Origin: Streptomyces griseoloalbus
GTDB taxonomy: Bacteria; Actinomycetota; Actinomycetes; Streptomycetales; Streptomycetaceae
Length of the DNA: 64,000 nucleotides
Assembly (NCBI GenBank): GCA_014650015.1
Contig: BMUD01000005.1
Coordinates: 62,001-126,000, forward strand
Direction of reading: 5' to 3'
Numbering within the stretch: position 1 is the first letter of the stretch; every line of letters begins with the position of its first letter. A model generated the notes under the pieces. That model searched no databases. It saw nothing but the letters and a program-made list of their open reading frames with translations, and was not told the origin of the DNA. Position numbers and translations under genes: made by a program. This document shows positions 1-8,197 of this stretch, in pieces.

Positions 1-60
1 AACCACCCTTTCCGCAAGGTGTGAGGTGTGAGGTCCGAGGAAGGCGAGGCGCGGTCGGTC

Positions 61-570
61 TCAGGAGCTGCTGTACTCCGAGAGGTCCTCGCCCAGCAGC
101 TCCCGCAACCGGCCGAGCGCCCGCACGCATCGCGTCCGCACGGCCGCCGAGCTGACGTTCAGTACGTCGGCGGTCTGCTCGATCGAGCGGTCCTCCCAGT
201 ACCGCAGCACGATGACCGCCCGGTCCTTGGCGGGCAGCCGGGCGAGCGCGGCCAGCAGCGTCAGCCGCAGGGGCGCGTCCCCGTCGACGGCGCCGGGCAC
301 ATCGGGGAAGACGTCCGTCGCCCGCTCACGGCTGCTGCGCCGCCGCTGGTGGGCGAGGAAGGTCCGGGTGAGCACGGTCTGCGCGTACCCGGCGGGGTTG
401 TCGGCCCGGGAGACGCGTCCCCAGCGGGCGTACAGCCGCCCGAAGGTCTCCTGCACGAGGTCCTCGGCCAGGTGTGTGTCCCCGGCGGTGAGCAGACACG
501 CGGACCGGTACAGATGCCCCGCCCGCGCGGCCGCGAACTCGGCGTACTCGTCCGCCCGGCTCTGCCTCAT
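61..570 (-). CDS. SigE-family RNA polymerase sigma factor
   Basis: ECF-type sigma factor of the short actinobacterial SigE family, directing core RNA polymerase to a small promoter set. The 169-residue protein has a region 2 (YRSACLLTAGD, DLVQETFGRLY, then NPAGYAQTVLTRTFL) and a region 4 helix-turn-helix (LPAKDRAVIVLRYWEDRSIEQTADVLNVSSAAVRTRCVRAL is the span, about residues 115-155). There is no extra sensor domain and no anti-sigma gene next to it inside the window. I chose the ATG at 570 because GGGGGGA lies about 8 bases upstream; a GTG at 618 would add 16 residues without a clear ribosome site. It is transcribed in the same direction as the chitinase gene but is separated from it by a hairpin. 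Family call is firm; target genes are unknown. Confidence 0.9.
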   Translation of the reverse strand: MRQSRADEYAEFAAARAGHLYRSACLLTAGDTHLAEDLVQETFGRLYARWGRVSRADNPAGYAQTVLTRTFLAHQRRRSSRERATDVFPDVPGAVDGDAPLRLTLLAALARLPAKDRAVIVLRYWEDRSIEQTADVLNVSSAAVRTRCVRALGRLRELLGEDLSEYSSS

Positions 571-686
571 GTGCCACGTCCCCCCGCGCTTGCCCGCCCC
601 CGTGCCCACTGCCTTCACCTCATTGATGCGGTGGGGCCGGGGAAATGTTTCATACGGACTTCACAGCGTTCCTCACGGAAGGCCGA

Positions 687-718
687 CACCCCCGCCCACA
701 GTGCTGTGGACGGGGGTG
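687..718 (-). terminator. Hairpin terminator downstream of the chitinase gene
   Basis: CACCCCCGCCCACAG (687-701) pairs with CTGTGGACGGGGGTG (704-718), with one mismatch position. It lies 17 bases past the chitinase stop and before the sigma factor gene, so it likely ends chitinase transcription. No long T run follows. Confidence 0.6.
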
Positions 719-735
719 GCCGGGTTCGGTCGGGG

Positions 736-2439
736 TTACGGCAGCGCGTGGACGTGCGGGCCCACCGCGTTGGACCAGGCGTTGCCCGCCGTCGCGTCCC
801 AGTTGGTGGACCAGGTCATCGCGCCCCGCAGGGACGGGTAGGTCCTGGACGGCTTGAAGGTGCCGCAGTTGGTGCCCTTGGTCAGGCAGTCCAGGGCGTT
901 GTTCACCACGGACGGGGAGACGTAGCCGCTGCCCGCGCCGCGGGTCGAGGCCGGGAGGCCCAGGCCGACCTGGGACGGGTCGAGGCCGTTCTCCAGCTGG
1001 ACGCAGGCGAGCGCGGTCAGGAAGTCCACCGAGCCCTGGCTGTAGACCTTGCCGTCGCAGCCCAGCATGGACCCGCTGTTGTAGTACTGCATGTTGACGA
1101 CCGTGAGGATGTCCTTCACGTTCAGCGCGGTCCGGAAGTACGCGTTGGACGTCGACTGCATGTCGATCGTCTGCGGGGCCATGGTCAGGATCATCGACGG
1201 GCCCGCCTTCGCGGACAGCGACCGCAGCGCCTGCGTCATGTAGGTCGCGTCGAGTCCGTTCTCCAGGTCGATGTCGACGCCGTCGAAGCCGTACTCCCGC
1301 ATCACCGCGTACACCGAGTCGGCGAAGTTGGCCGCCGAGGCGGAGTCGTTGACCGAGACGGTGCCCTTCTCGCCGCCGACCGAGATGATGACCTTCTTCC
1401 CGGCCGCCTGCTTGGCCCGGACGTCCGCCTTGAACTGGTCGACGGTGTAGCCGTTCAGACCCGCCGAGTCCAGGTTGAAGGTGACCGCTCCGGGTGTGGC
1501 GGTCGCGTCCGCGAAGGCGACCGCGATGATGTCGTACTGGGCGGGGACGTCCGAGATCTTCTGGACGGCCGCGCCGTTGTTGAAGTTCTGCCAGTAGCCG
1601 GTCACCGCGTGCCTGGGCAGGTCACCGCCCCCACCGTTGCCGCTCTCCTTCGTCCGGGCCGTCACCGCCGTGGACTTCGGCGACTCGCCCGCCGCGTTGG
1701 TCGCGGTCACCTGGAAGGAGTACGACGTGGCGGCCGCGAGGCCGGTCACGGTCGCCGACGTGCCCGACACGGCCGTCACCCTGGTGCCGTCGCGGTAGAG
1801 GGTGTAGCCCGTCGCCCCCGACACCGCGTTCCACGCCAGGGACACCGACGAGGACGTCGTACCGGAGACGCCGAGCCCGCCCGGTGTGGCCGGGACCGTG
1901 GGCTCCTGGTCACCGCCGCCGCCCCCGTCGGGGCCGAAGACCGACAGGTCGTCCACGTAGTAGGCCGCCTGGCCGTACCAGCCGTGGGTGTAGACCGTCA
2001 CCGAGGTGGTGGAGGAGCCGGTGGTGAAGCTCGTCGACAGCTGCTTCCAGCTGCCGGAGTCCGGGGTCCAGGTGGACACGTCCGTCGTACCGGTGCCGGT
2101 CACACCCAGGTAGGCGTAGCCGCCCTGCACCCAGCTGCTCAGCTTGTACGTGGAGTTGGGCTTCACCGCGACGGTCTGGGTGCAGCGGGCGTTGTCCTGC
2201 CCGGCCGGCGTGGCCCTGAGCGCGGCCGTACCGGCGCGCACCGGGGAGGAGACGGTGCTGCCGCTGTTCGCCGAGCAGGTCCAGTTGCTCAGGCCCGCCT
2301 CGAAACCGGCGTTCTTCGCGTTGTTGACGTCCGCCGCGGATGCCTGGCCCGCGCCGGCGAGGGTGAGGGCGAGGGCGGAGACGAGGGCTCCGGCCCAGAC
2401 GCGTCTGCTGCGGCCGGGCGTTCCTGGTGCGCGGTCCAC
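736..2439 (-). CDS. chiA: Secreted family 18 chitinase with carbohydrate-binding and FnIII domains
   Basis: Secreted endochitinase that hydrolyses beta-1,4-linked N-acetylglucosamine chains by substrate-assisted catalysis. The 567-residue protein has an arginine-rich signal peptide ending ...GAGQASA (about residue 36), an N-terminal carbohydrate-binding-like module (about 37-160), a Gly-rich linker, a fibronectin type III domain (about 178-262) and a C-terminal GH18 domain (about 270-567). The GH18 signature DGVDIDLE is present with catalytic Glu393 and Asp391/Asp389. The GTG start at 2439 was chosen because GGAGG lies 8 bases upstream and the signal peptide follows directly; upstream in-frame sequence is promoter. 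A DasR-type palindrome lies 101 bases upstream. The symbol follows the S. coelicolor SCO5003 arrangement from memory. Confidence 0.93.
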   Translation of the reverse strand: MDRAPGTPGRSRRVWAGALVSALALTLAGAGQASAADVNNAKNAGFEAGLSNWTCSANSGSTVSSPVRAGTAALRATPAGQDNARCTQTVAVKPNSTYKLSSWVQGGYAYLGVTGTGTTDVSTWTPDSGSWKQLSTSFTTGSSTTSVTVYTHGWYGQAAYYVDDLSVFGPDGGGGGDQEPTVPATPGGLGVSGTTSSSVSLAWNAVSGATGYTLYRDGTRVTAVSGTSATVTGLAAATSYSFQVTATNAAGESPKSTAVTARTKESGNGGGGDLPRHAVTGYWQNFNNGAAVQKISDVPAQYDIIAVAFADATATPGAVTFNLDSAGLNGYTVDQFKADVRAKQAAGKKVIISVGGEKGTVSVNDSASAANFADSVYAVMREYGFDGVDIDLENGLDATYMTQALRSLSAKAGPSMILTMAPQTIDMQSTSNAYFRTALNVKDILTVVNMQYYNSGSMLGCDGKVYSQGSVDFLTALACVQLENGLDPSQVGLGLPASTRGAGSGYVSPSVVNNALDCLTKGTNCGTFKPSRTYPSLRGAMTWSTNWDATAGNAWSNAVGPHVHALP

Positions 2440-2539
2440 TGGGGCCTCCGGTGGGGGGTGAAGGGGAGGAGGGAGCGACGGTGGCCACTGCGGGAGGACG
2501 AGCGGGACAGAGCGACGGTGGCCACCGCTGGAGACAAGG

Positions 2540-2551
2540 TGGTCCAGACCA
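2540..2551. promoter_or_regulatory. DasR-responsive element (dre) upstream of the chitinase
   Basis: TGGTCCAGACCA has perfect TGGTC/GACCA arms. Known family information: the GntR-type regulator DasR binds palindromes of the form TGGTCTAGACCA and represses chitinolytic genes until amino-sugar phosphates release it. The element sits 101 bases before the chiosolytic start codon on the chitinase promoter side, the expected location. Binding itself is inferred. Confidence 0.75.
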
Positions 2552-2897
2552 ATAGCGTTGTCAATGGGTCCGGGCCGAAAAGGGCCGGCACCCGCGAGCG
2601 GGAGTAGGCCCGGACGCGCAGGGGAAGCGTGGGCCCGAGGGGCCGAAGCGGGGCCCGGCGTCAAGTCGGTGCACAGGACCCACACCTCCGGGGCCGTATC
2701 GAGACCGGCGAGATGCTCAACCCGTCCCGTTTTGGCGCACCTTGTACATCGGGAGTTGCTGTCCGGCTGCTCAAACGCTGTTCTCCGGTCACAGGCCCGC
2801 GGATACAGTGCTGAGGTAGTCACGCAGTGAAGTCACCAGGGTGCATCGGAGTAACGCCCGGTGGGCCGACGGGCATGGGGAGAACGGGGAGCCGCGC

Positions 2898-3764
2898 GTG
2901 CCAACTGCCATTGCCGTGACCAGCGCCGACATGGCGCTGCCGGCGCAGGACGAACGAACCCTGCCCGCCGTGGTGCTGCGGGACCTCCACACCCGCCCGC
3001 TCGAACAGGCCCTGACCGAGCTGCAGCTGATCGTCGAGCAGCACGGCCACGTCATCGTCGTCTGCTCCCAGGCCACCCCCGTCGCCGTCCGGCGCCGGCT
3101 GCACACCCTGCGCTCCCTGCTGGAGAGCGACCGGATCGCCCTCTTCAGCCCCGACCTGCCCCCACTCGGACTGGCCGTCCTGGCCCGCCAGTTGCGCCAG
3201 CTCGCCTCCTGCGACCTCAGCCCCGGCGTCCTCGCCTCGGCCGGCCGCCTGCTGATCCACTACATCCACTCCGGGGCACTGCTGGGTTCCGTCGCCCGGC
3301 TCGACCGCGTCCCCGTGAACCTGAAGCAGCACGCCAAGTCCTGGCTGCCCGGCAGCCAGTTCGCGGTTCTCGCCCACCCGCAGCCGCAGCTCGTCCGCCT
3401 CGGCCCCGAGACCGTTCTCGACGGCCCCGAGTTCGGCACCCGGATGCTGGTCGCCAAGGGCCAGCTCCAGTCCGACTGGGTCACCGCCTCCCTGGCACCC
3501 TCCTGGAAGGTGCAGGGGCTGCGCGAGACACCACTGCCGGCCGAATCCCCGCGCTGGTGGGGGACCGGCAAACTGATCGAGTTCTGCACCTATCTGCCCG
3601 ACCTGTCCGTCCTGTACCAGCTGGTCACGTCCGTACGGCGCGGCACCTGCCACTGGTGCGGCATCGACGTCATCGGCGACCGGTGCGTGTTCTGTTCGGC
3701 CACACCACCCGGCCAGGACGGACCGCCCCGGACCCGGACCGAGCACCGGGCGATCGCCGGGTGA
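2898..3764 (+). CDS. Conserved hypothetical protein with C-terminal zinc-ribbon, at head of pilus locus
   Basis: I do not recognise a named family. The 288-residue protein is soluble, with no signal peptide. Near the end it has two CxxC knuckles (CHWC then CVFC, spaced by about 9 residues), which look like a small zinc ribbon, followed by a polar tail. The middle is leucine-rich (LGLAVLARQLRQLASCDLSP). GTG at 2898 was chosen because GGGGAG precedes it; an in-frame ATG at 2841 has no good ribosome site. It lies 160 bases upstream of cpaB in the same direction and diverges from the chitinase, so it may be the first gene of the pilus locus or an unrelated neighbour. Confidence 0.75.
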   Translation: MPTAIAVTSADMALPAQDERTLPAVVLRDLHTRPLEQALTELQLIVEQHGHVIVVCSQATPVAVRRRLHTLRSLLESDRIALFSPDLPPLGLAVLARQLRQLASCDLSPGVLASAGRLLIHYIHSGALLGSVARLDRVPVNLKQHAKSWLPGSQFAVLAHPQPQLVRLGPETVLDGPEFGTRMLVAKGQLQSDWVTASLAPSWKVQGLRETPLPAESPRWWGTGKLIEFCTYLPDLSVLYQLVTSVRRGTCHWCGIDVIGDRCVFCSATPPGQDGPPRTRTEHRAIAG

Positions 3765-3924
3765 GTCCCGCACCACGGGGCACCCGACGGGACGCACGTC
3801 CCGGGGCTCGGGCCCCGCTCCACCCGGCCCGCCCACCGCACCCGGTCCGCCCGGACCACCGCGCACCGCACCTGACCCCGCCCGATTCCGCTCGACCGAT
3901 ATCCCCAACGAGGTTGTACGGTTC

Positions 3925-4632
3925 ATGAACTCCCGTCAGCGCCGCGGCGTGATACTCCTGCTCCTGTCGGTCCTGTGCGCCCTCGGCGCGTTCGCCGGCG
4001 TGCTCTCCGTCATCAACGACGTGGAGTCCAAGGTCGGCCCCGAGGTCACCGCGTACCGGCTGAAGTCCGACGTGGCGCCCTACACCCCGCTCAGCAGAGG
4101 CCAGTTCGAGAAGATTTCGATGCCCGAGCGGTGGCTGTCCGAGAACGCGGTGACCGATCTGCGCGCGATCCAGGACAAGATCGCCGTGACCACCCTGCGG
4201 GCGGGCTCCCTGCTGCAGAGCGACATGATCGTGAACCAGCCCGCCCTGCGGCCGGGGCAGCAGGAGGTCGCCATCATGATCGACGCGGCGACCGGCGTCG
4301 CCGGCAAGATCACCCCGGGTTCGACGGTCAACGTCTACGCCACCTTCGAGGGGGAGCGCGAGGGCGACCCCTCCCAGTCCAAGATCATCGTGACCAACGC
4401 CGCGGTCCTGGACGTGGGCCGGCTCACCGCCCTCCAGCCCGACGAGAACGAGCGGGGCCGGGAGCCCACCGACGCCGTCCCGATCACCTTCGCGCTGTCC
4501 ACCATCGACGCCCAGCGCATCACCTACGCCGAGTCGTTCGCCCAGCGGGTCCGGCTCGCGCTGGTCGCACCCGGAAGCGACACCACCGTCCCGGACTCGC
4601 AGCGGACGTACGAACTCGCGAAGGACAAGTGA
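3925..4632 (+). CDS. cpaB: Flp pilus assembly protein CpaB (RcpC-like)
   Basis: CpaB/RcpC-type component of a type IVc (Tad) pilus. It has an N-terminal membrane anchor (GVILLLLSVLCALGAFAGVL, about residues 9-28) with the rest outside the membrane. The extracellular part carries a SAF-like fold, seen in AYRLKSDVAPYTPLSRGQ and in the later LRAGSLLQSDMI and ITPGSTVNVYATF segments (about 45-145). The ATG at 3925 places the anchor at the start. The next gene, cpaE, begins 10 bases after its stop with GTGAGAGG-type ribosome-site sequence between them. In Gram-negative systems this protein works with the secretin, which Gram-positives lack, so its partner here is unclear. Confidence 0.85.
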   Translation: MNSRQRRGVILLLLSVLCALGAFAGVLSVINDVESKVGPEVTAYRLKSDVAPYTPLSRGQFEKISMPERWLSENAVTDLRAIQDKIAVTTLRAGSLLQSDMIVNQPALRPGQQEVAIMIDAATGVAGKITPGSTVNVYATFEGEREGDPSQSKIIVTNAAVLDVGRLTALQPDENERGREPTDAVPITFALSTIDAQRITYAESFAQRVRLALVAPGSDTTVPDSQRTYELAKDK

Positions 4633-4641
4633 GAGGCGCGC

Positions 4642-5910
4642 ATGCCCACGAGGATCCTCCCGGCAGTCGGCGACGCGGACGCGGTCCGGTCCATCACCAC
4701 ACTGCTCAGCCAGCTCCCGGACGCCGAGCCGGTGGCCCCGGTGGTCGACTCCACCCAGCTCGTCGACACCCTCGCGCGCCTGGCCGCCGAGTCCGTCGAC
4801 GAGCTGCCCGAGGTCGTGGTCGTGCACGAGCGGATCGGCCCCGTCCCCGCGCTCGAGCTGATCCGTGAAGTCGCCCTGCGCTTCCCGTCCGTCGGCGTCA
4901 TCCTCGTCACCTCCGACGCGAGCCCCGGCCTCTTCCAGGCCGCCATGGACTACGGCGCCCGCGGCCTGGTCGCCCTCCCGCTCGGCTACGAGGAACTCGC
5001 CAGCCGCGTCCAGGCCGTCGCCCAGTGGTCGGTCGGCGTACGCCGCCATCTGGGCGCGGGCGCCGACGTGTTCACCGGCGTCGGCGGCACCGTCGTCACC
5101 GTCAGCGGGTCCAAGGGCGGCGTGGGCGCGACCCTGACCGCCATCCAGCTCGCCCTCGCCGCCCAGGCCTCCGGCCGCAGCGCCGCCCTGGTCGACATGG
5201 ACCTCCAGACCGGCGACGTCGCCTCCTACCTGGACGTCCAGTTCCGCCGGTCCGTGGTCGACCTCGCCGCCATCACCGACATCTCCCCGCGCGTCCTGGC
5301 CGACGCCGTCTTCCGGCACGACACCGGCCTCGCGCTGCTGCTCGCCCCCGGCGAGGGCGAACGCGGCGAGGACGTCACCGACCGCGCGGCCCGCCAGATC
5401 GTCAGCGCCCTGCGCTCCCGCTACGAGGTCGTCGTCATCGACTGCGGCGCCCAGCTCGGCGGGGCGGGCGCGGCGGCGGTGGAGATGGCCGACACGGCCC
5501 TGCTGGTCACCACCCCCGACGTGATCGCCGTACGGGGCGCCAAGCGGGCGGTGCGGATGTGGGACCGGCTGCAGATCCGCAAGGCCGAGGAGACCACGAT
5601 CGTCGTCAACCGGCACACCCGGGCGACGGAGATCCAGCCCCCGCTCATCCGGAAGATCACCGGCACCGCGGTGGCGGCCACCACGATCCCCGCCCACTTC
5701 AAGGAACTGCAGGGCGTCGTGGACGCCGGCCGCGTCCACGAGCTGGAGAGCAAGAGCACGGTGAAACAGGCCCTGTGGGGCCTGGCCGGCGAACTCGGCC
5801 TGGTCAAGGCCGCCGAGGGCGCCCACAAGCAGGGCCGGCTGCGCGGCGACCGGCTGCGCGGCGACCGGGGGCCGGTGAGCCTACGGCGGCGGAAGGACGG
5901 AGGGGGATGA
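4642..5910 (+). CDS. cpaE: CpaE/TadZ-like pilus localisation ATPase
   Basis: The 422-residue protein has an N-terminal atypical receiver-like domain (about residues 10-130, with VVVVHERIGP and VGVILVTSDASPG) and a C-terminal MinD/ParA-type P-loop domain (about 150-400). The P-loop reads SKGGVGATL near residue 157, keeping the signature first lysine but with alanine where most ParA proteins have the second lysine; this variation is known in CpaE/TadZ proteins. Later motifs include DMDLQTGDVASYLD and VVIDCGAQLGG. The family positions pilus machinery in the cell. Its stop overlaps the start of the next gene (ATGA), so the two are translationally coupled. Confidence 0.88.
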   Translation: MPTRILPAVGDADAVRSITTLLSQLPDAEPVAPVVDSTQLVDTLARLAAESVDELPEVVVVHERIGPVPALELIREVALRFPSVGVILVTSDASPGLFQAAMDYGARGLVALPLGYEELASRVQAVAQWSVGVRRHLGAGADVFTGVGGTVVTVSGSKGGVGATLTAIQLALAAQASGRSAALVDMDLQTGDVASYLDVQFRRSVVDLAAITDISPRVLADAVFRHDTGLALLLAPGEGERGEDVTDRAARQIVSALRSRYEVVVIDCGAQLGGAGAAAVEMADTALLVTTPDVIAVRGAKRAVRMWDRLQIRKAEETTIVVNRHTRATEIQPPLIRKITGTAVAATTIPAHFKELQGVVDAGRVHELESKSTVKQALWGLAGELGLVKAAEGAHKQGRLRGDRLRGDRGPVSLRRRKDGGG

Positions 5911-6440
5911 GCATGAGGAGGGCGTTACGGCTGCCCCCTGACCGCGACCTCGACCAGGGCCGCGACCTCGACCAGGGCCGCGACCGCGACCAGGGCCGCG
6001 ACCGCGACCAGGGCCGCGACCGCGACCAGGGCCGCGACCGCGACCAGGGCCGCGACCGGGGCCGCTGCCGTGGCCGTGACCGGGGCCAGGTCACCATCGA
6101 GTTCCTCGGCATGACCCCGACGATCCTCGTGACGCTGGTGGTGCTGTGGCAGCTCGTGCTCGTGGGGTACACGTTCACGCTCGCGGGGAATGCTGCGGAC
6201 GAGGCCGTACGGGCGGCGACGGCGGCGGCACCGGGCGCACGCCAGGGCGCCTGCCAGGAGGCCGGGCTGGACAAGCTGTCGGGAGCGTGGGCGGGGGGAG
6301 CGACCGTGAACTGCACGACGGCAGGCGGTTTCGTCACCGCCGACGTGACGCTGAGCGTTCCCCTCCTCTTCCCGGGCACCGTCTCCTACCCCTTCGACGT
6401 CAAGGGCCACGCGGGCGCGGTCGAGGAGGAGACGGACTGA
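5907..6440 (+). CDS. TadE-like pseudopilin with N-terminal charged repeat and a TTA codon
   Basis: A 177-residue TadE-family membrane protein of the Tad pilus. The prepilin-like motif GQVTIEF (about residues 58-64) is followed by one hydrophobic segment (PTILVTLVVLWQLVLVGYTF) and an extracytoplasmic domain with two cysteines. Before the motif there is an unusually long cytoplasmic arm made of RDQGRD repeats, encoded by six 18-bp direct repeats. Codon 7 is TTA (5925-5927), which in Streptomyces needs the bldA tRNA. The ATG at 5907 overlaps the cpaE stop and has GGAGGGGG-like sequence upstream. Function in pilus biogenesis is inferred from family and position. Confidence 0.85.
   Translation: MSMRRALRLPPDRDLDQGRDLDQGRDRDQGRDRDQGRDRDQGRDRDQGRDRGRCRGRDRGQVTIEFLGMTPTILVTLVVLWQLVLVGYTFTLAGNAADEAVRAATAAAPGARQGACQEAGLDKLSGAWAGGATVNCTTAGGFVTADVTLSVPLLFPGTVSYPFDVKGHAGAVEEETD
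5943..6050 (+). repeat. Six tandem 18-bp repeats inside the TadE-like gene
   Basis: Units start at 5943, 5961, 5979, 5997, 6015 and 6033. The first two are CGCGACCTCGACCAGGGC and the last four are CGCGACCGCGACCAGGGC. A degenerate partial unit follows to about 6080. The length keeps frame, adding RDQGRD per unit, so copy number could change without breaking the gene. Confidence 0.95.
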
Positions 6441-6441
6441 C

Positions 6442-6834
6442 ATGCCGTACCGCCGTAGCAGCCGCACGAGCGACATCAGTGGCCCAGGGCGCACACGCCG
6501 CGACCGCGGCCAGGTCGCCATCGAATACCTCGGCTTCCTCCCGATCCTGCTCCTGGTCGCCATGGCCGCCGTACAGCTCGGCCTGATCGCCTACACCGCC
6601 CAGCAGGCCGGCACCGCGGCCCGCGCGGGAGCGCGCAGCGCGTCGCTCGACCAGGCCTACGGCTACGCCTGCACCGCCGCCGTCAGCGACTGGCTCGCCG
6701 ACGGCGCCTCCTGCGAGGGCTATCCCGGCGGTGACGAGATCACCGTCACCGCCACGGTCGAGATCCCCTCGATCGTGCCGGGCTGGGACTTCGACCCGGC
6801 CCGCAAGACCGCCACGATGCCGCTAGACCACTGA
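6442..6834 (+). CDS. Second TadE-family pseudopilin
   Basis: A 130-residue TadE-like protein. A short basic N-terminus leads to RGQVAIEYLGFLPILLLV, which has the Gly|XXXXEY-type processing motif and hydrophobic helix (about residues 25-50) of Flp pilins and pseudopilins. The outer domain has two cysteines that could pair. The ATG at 6442 lies 1 base past the previous stop, so it belongs to the same transcript. Compared with the first TadE-like gene it lacks the charged repeat arm. It may form a minor pilin or a pilus initiation complex with its neighbour. Confidence 0.87.
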   Translation: MPYRRSSRTSDISGPGRTRRDRGQVAIEYLGFLPILLLVAMAAVQLGLIAYTAQQAGTAARAGARSASLDQAYGYACTAAVSDWLADGASCEGYPGGDEITVTATVEIPSIVPGWDFDPARKTATMPLDH

Positions 6835-6848
6835 GGAGCAAGCGACTC

Positions 6849-8186
6849 ATGAGCCTGCGGGCACGCATCAACTCCCCCGAGGAGACGGCCGGACGGGGCG
6901 AGGACGGCCACATGGTCGCCTCCTACCGCGCCAAACTCCTGGAGGAGATCGACCTCGCGGAGATGAGTTCGCTGGCCGCGGCCGAACGCCGGGCCCGGCT
7001 GGAACGGGTCCTCGGCCACATCATCAGCCGCGAAGGCCCGGTCCTCTCCACGGTCGAACGCTCCCAGCTGATCCGCAGGGTCGTCGACGAGGCCCTGGGC
7101 CTGGGCATCCTGGAGCCGCTGCTGGAGGACGCGTCGATCACCGAGATCATGGTGAACGGCCCCGACGCGATCTTCGTCGAGCGCGCCGGCCGGGTCGAGC
7201 AGCTCCCCCTGCGCTTCGCGTCCAACGACCAGCTCATGCAGACGATCGAACGCATCGTCTCCACCGTCAACCGCCGCGTCGACGAATCGAACCCCATGGT
7301 CGACGCCCGCCTCCCCTCCGGCGAGCGCGTCAACGTCATCATCCCGCCGCTGTCCCTGACCGGCGCCACCCTCACCATCCGCCGCTTCCCGCGCTCCTTC
7401 ACCCTCCAGGAACTCATCGGCCTCGGCTCGCTCGACGAGCACATGCTCTACCTGCTGGCCGGCCTGGTGCAGGCCCGCTTCAACATCATCGTCTCGGGCG
7501 CGACCGGCACCGGGAAGACCACCCTCCTCAACGCCCTCTCCGGCCTGATCCCCGAGGGCGAACGCATCATCACCATCGAGGACTCCGCCGAACTCCAGCT
7601 CCAGCAGCCGCACGTCATCCGCCTGGAGTCCCGCCCGCCGAACGTCGAGGGCAAGGGCCGGATCACCATCCGCGACCTCGTCCGCAACTCGCTGCGCATG
7701 CGCCCCGACCGCATCGTCGTCGGTGAGGTCCGCGGCGGCGAATCGCTGGACATGCTCCAGGCGATGTCGACGGGCCACGACGGCTCCCTGGCCACCGTCC
7801 ACGCCAACAGCGCCGAGGACGCCCTGATGCGACTGCAGACCCTCGCCTCCATGTCCGACGTGGAGATCCCCTTCGTGGCGCTGCACGACCAGATCAACAG
7901 CGCCGTCGACGTGATCGTCCAGCTCACCCGCTTCGCCGACGGCGCCCGCCGCATCACCGAGATCGCCCTGCTGGAGAGCCACGGCTCGGAGCCGTACCGG
8001 CTGACCACCGTCGCCCGCTTCCACGCCCGCCCGATGGCCGCCGACGGCCGCGTCCACGGCGCCTACGACCACTACCCCCTCCCGCGCCGTACCGCCGACC
8101 GCCTCTACATGGCGAGCCAGCCCATCCCCCAGGCGTTCGGCGTCGCCCAGTCCTCCGACCAGCTCGCCACCCGAGAAGCCAGGTAG
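6849..8186 (+). CDS. cpaF: CpaF/TadA secretion ATPase of the pilus
   Basis: GspE-superfamily hexameric ATPase that powers pilus assembly at the inner face of the membrane. The 445-residue protein has the CpaF N-terminal domain (about residues 20-170, including ITEIMVNGPDAIFVERAG) and a catalytic domain with Walker A GATGTGKTTLLN (about 216-227), an Asp box (GERIITIEDSAELQL), RMRPDRIVVGEVRG and a His box (STGHDGSLATVHANS). All motifs expected for activity are intact. It lies 14 bases after the second pseudopilin and 11 before tadB, in one operon. Confidence 0.95.
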   Translation: MSLRARINSPEETAGRGEDGHMVASYRAKLLEEIDLAEMSSLAAAERRARLERVLGHIISREGPVLSTVERSQLIRRVVDEALGLGILEPLLEDASITEIMVNGPDAIFVERAGRVEQLPLRFASNDQLMQTIERIVSTVNRRVDESNPMVDARLPSGERVNVIIPPLSLTGATLTIRRFPRSFTLQELIGLGSLDEHMLYLLAGLVQARFNIIVSGATGTGKTTLLNALSGLIPEGERIITIEDSAELQLQQPHVIRLESRPPNVEGKGRITIRDLVRNSLRMRPDRIVVGEVRGGESLDMLQAMSTGHDGSLATVHANSAEDALMRLQTLASMSDVEIPFVALHDQINSAVDVIVQLTRFADGARRITEIALLESHGSEPYRLTTVARFHARPMAADGRVHGAYDHYPLPRRTADRLYMASQPIPQAFGVAQSSDQLATREAR

Positions 8187-8197
8187 GAACCGTCCCC

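Noticed and set aside
28-2607. Long plus-strand open frame over the sigma factor and chitinase genes
   Set aside because: It is antisense to two well-supported genes, is Arg/Gly/Val-rich and has no domain features. Such shadows are common in high-GC DNA.
3670-5826. Long minus-strand frame opposite cpaB and cpaE
   Set aside because: Composition is Asp/Gly/Val-rich shadow sequence with no motif; the plus-strand genes explain the region.
4642-5910. Idea that CpaE is inactive because its P-loop lacks the second lysine
   Set aside because: KGGVG followed by Ala or Ser is usual in CpaE/TadZ proteins, so this is a family trait and not a defect.
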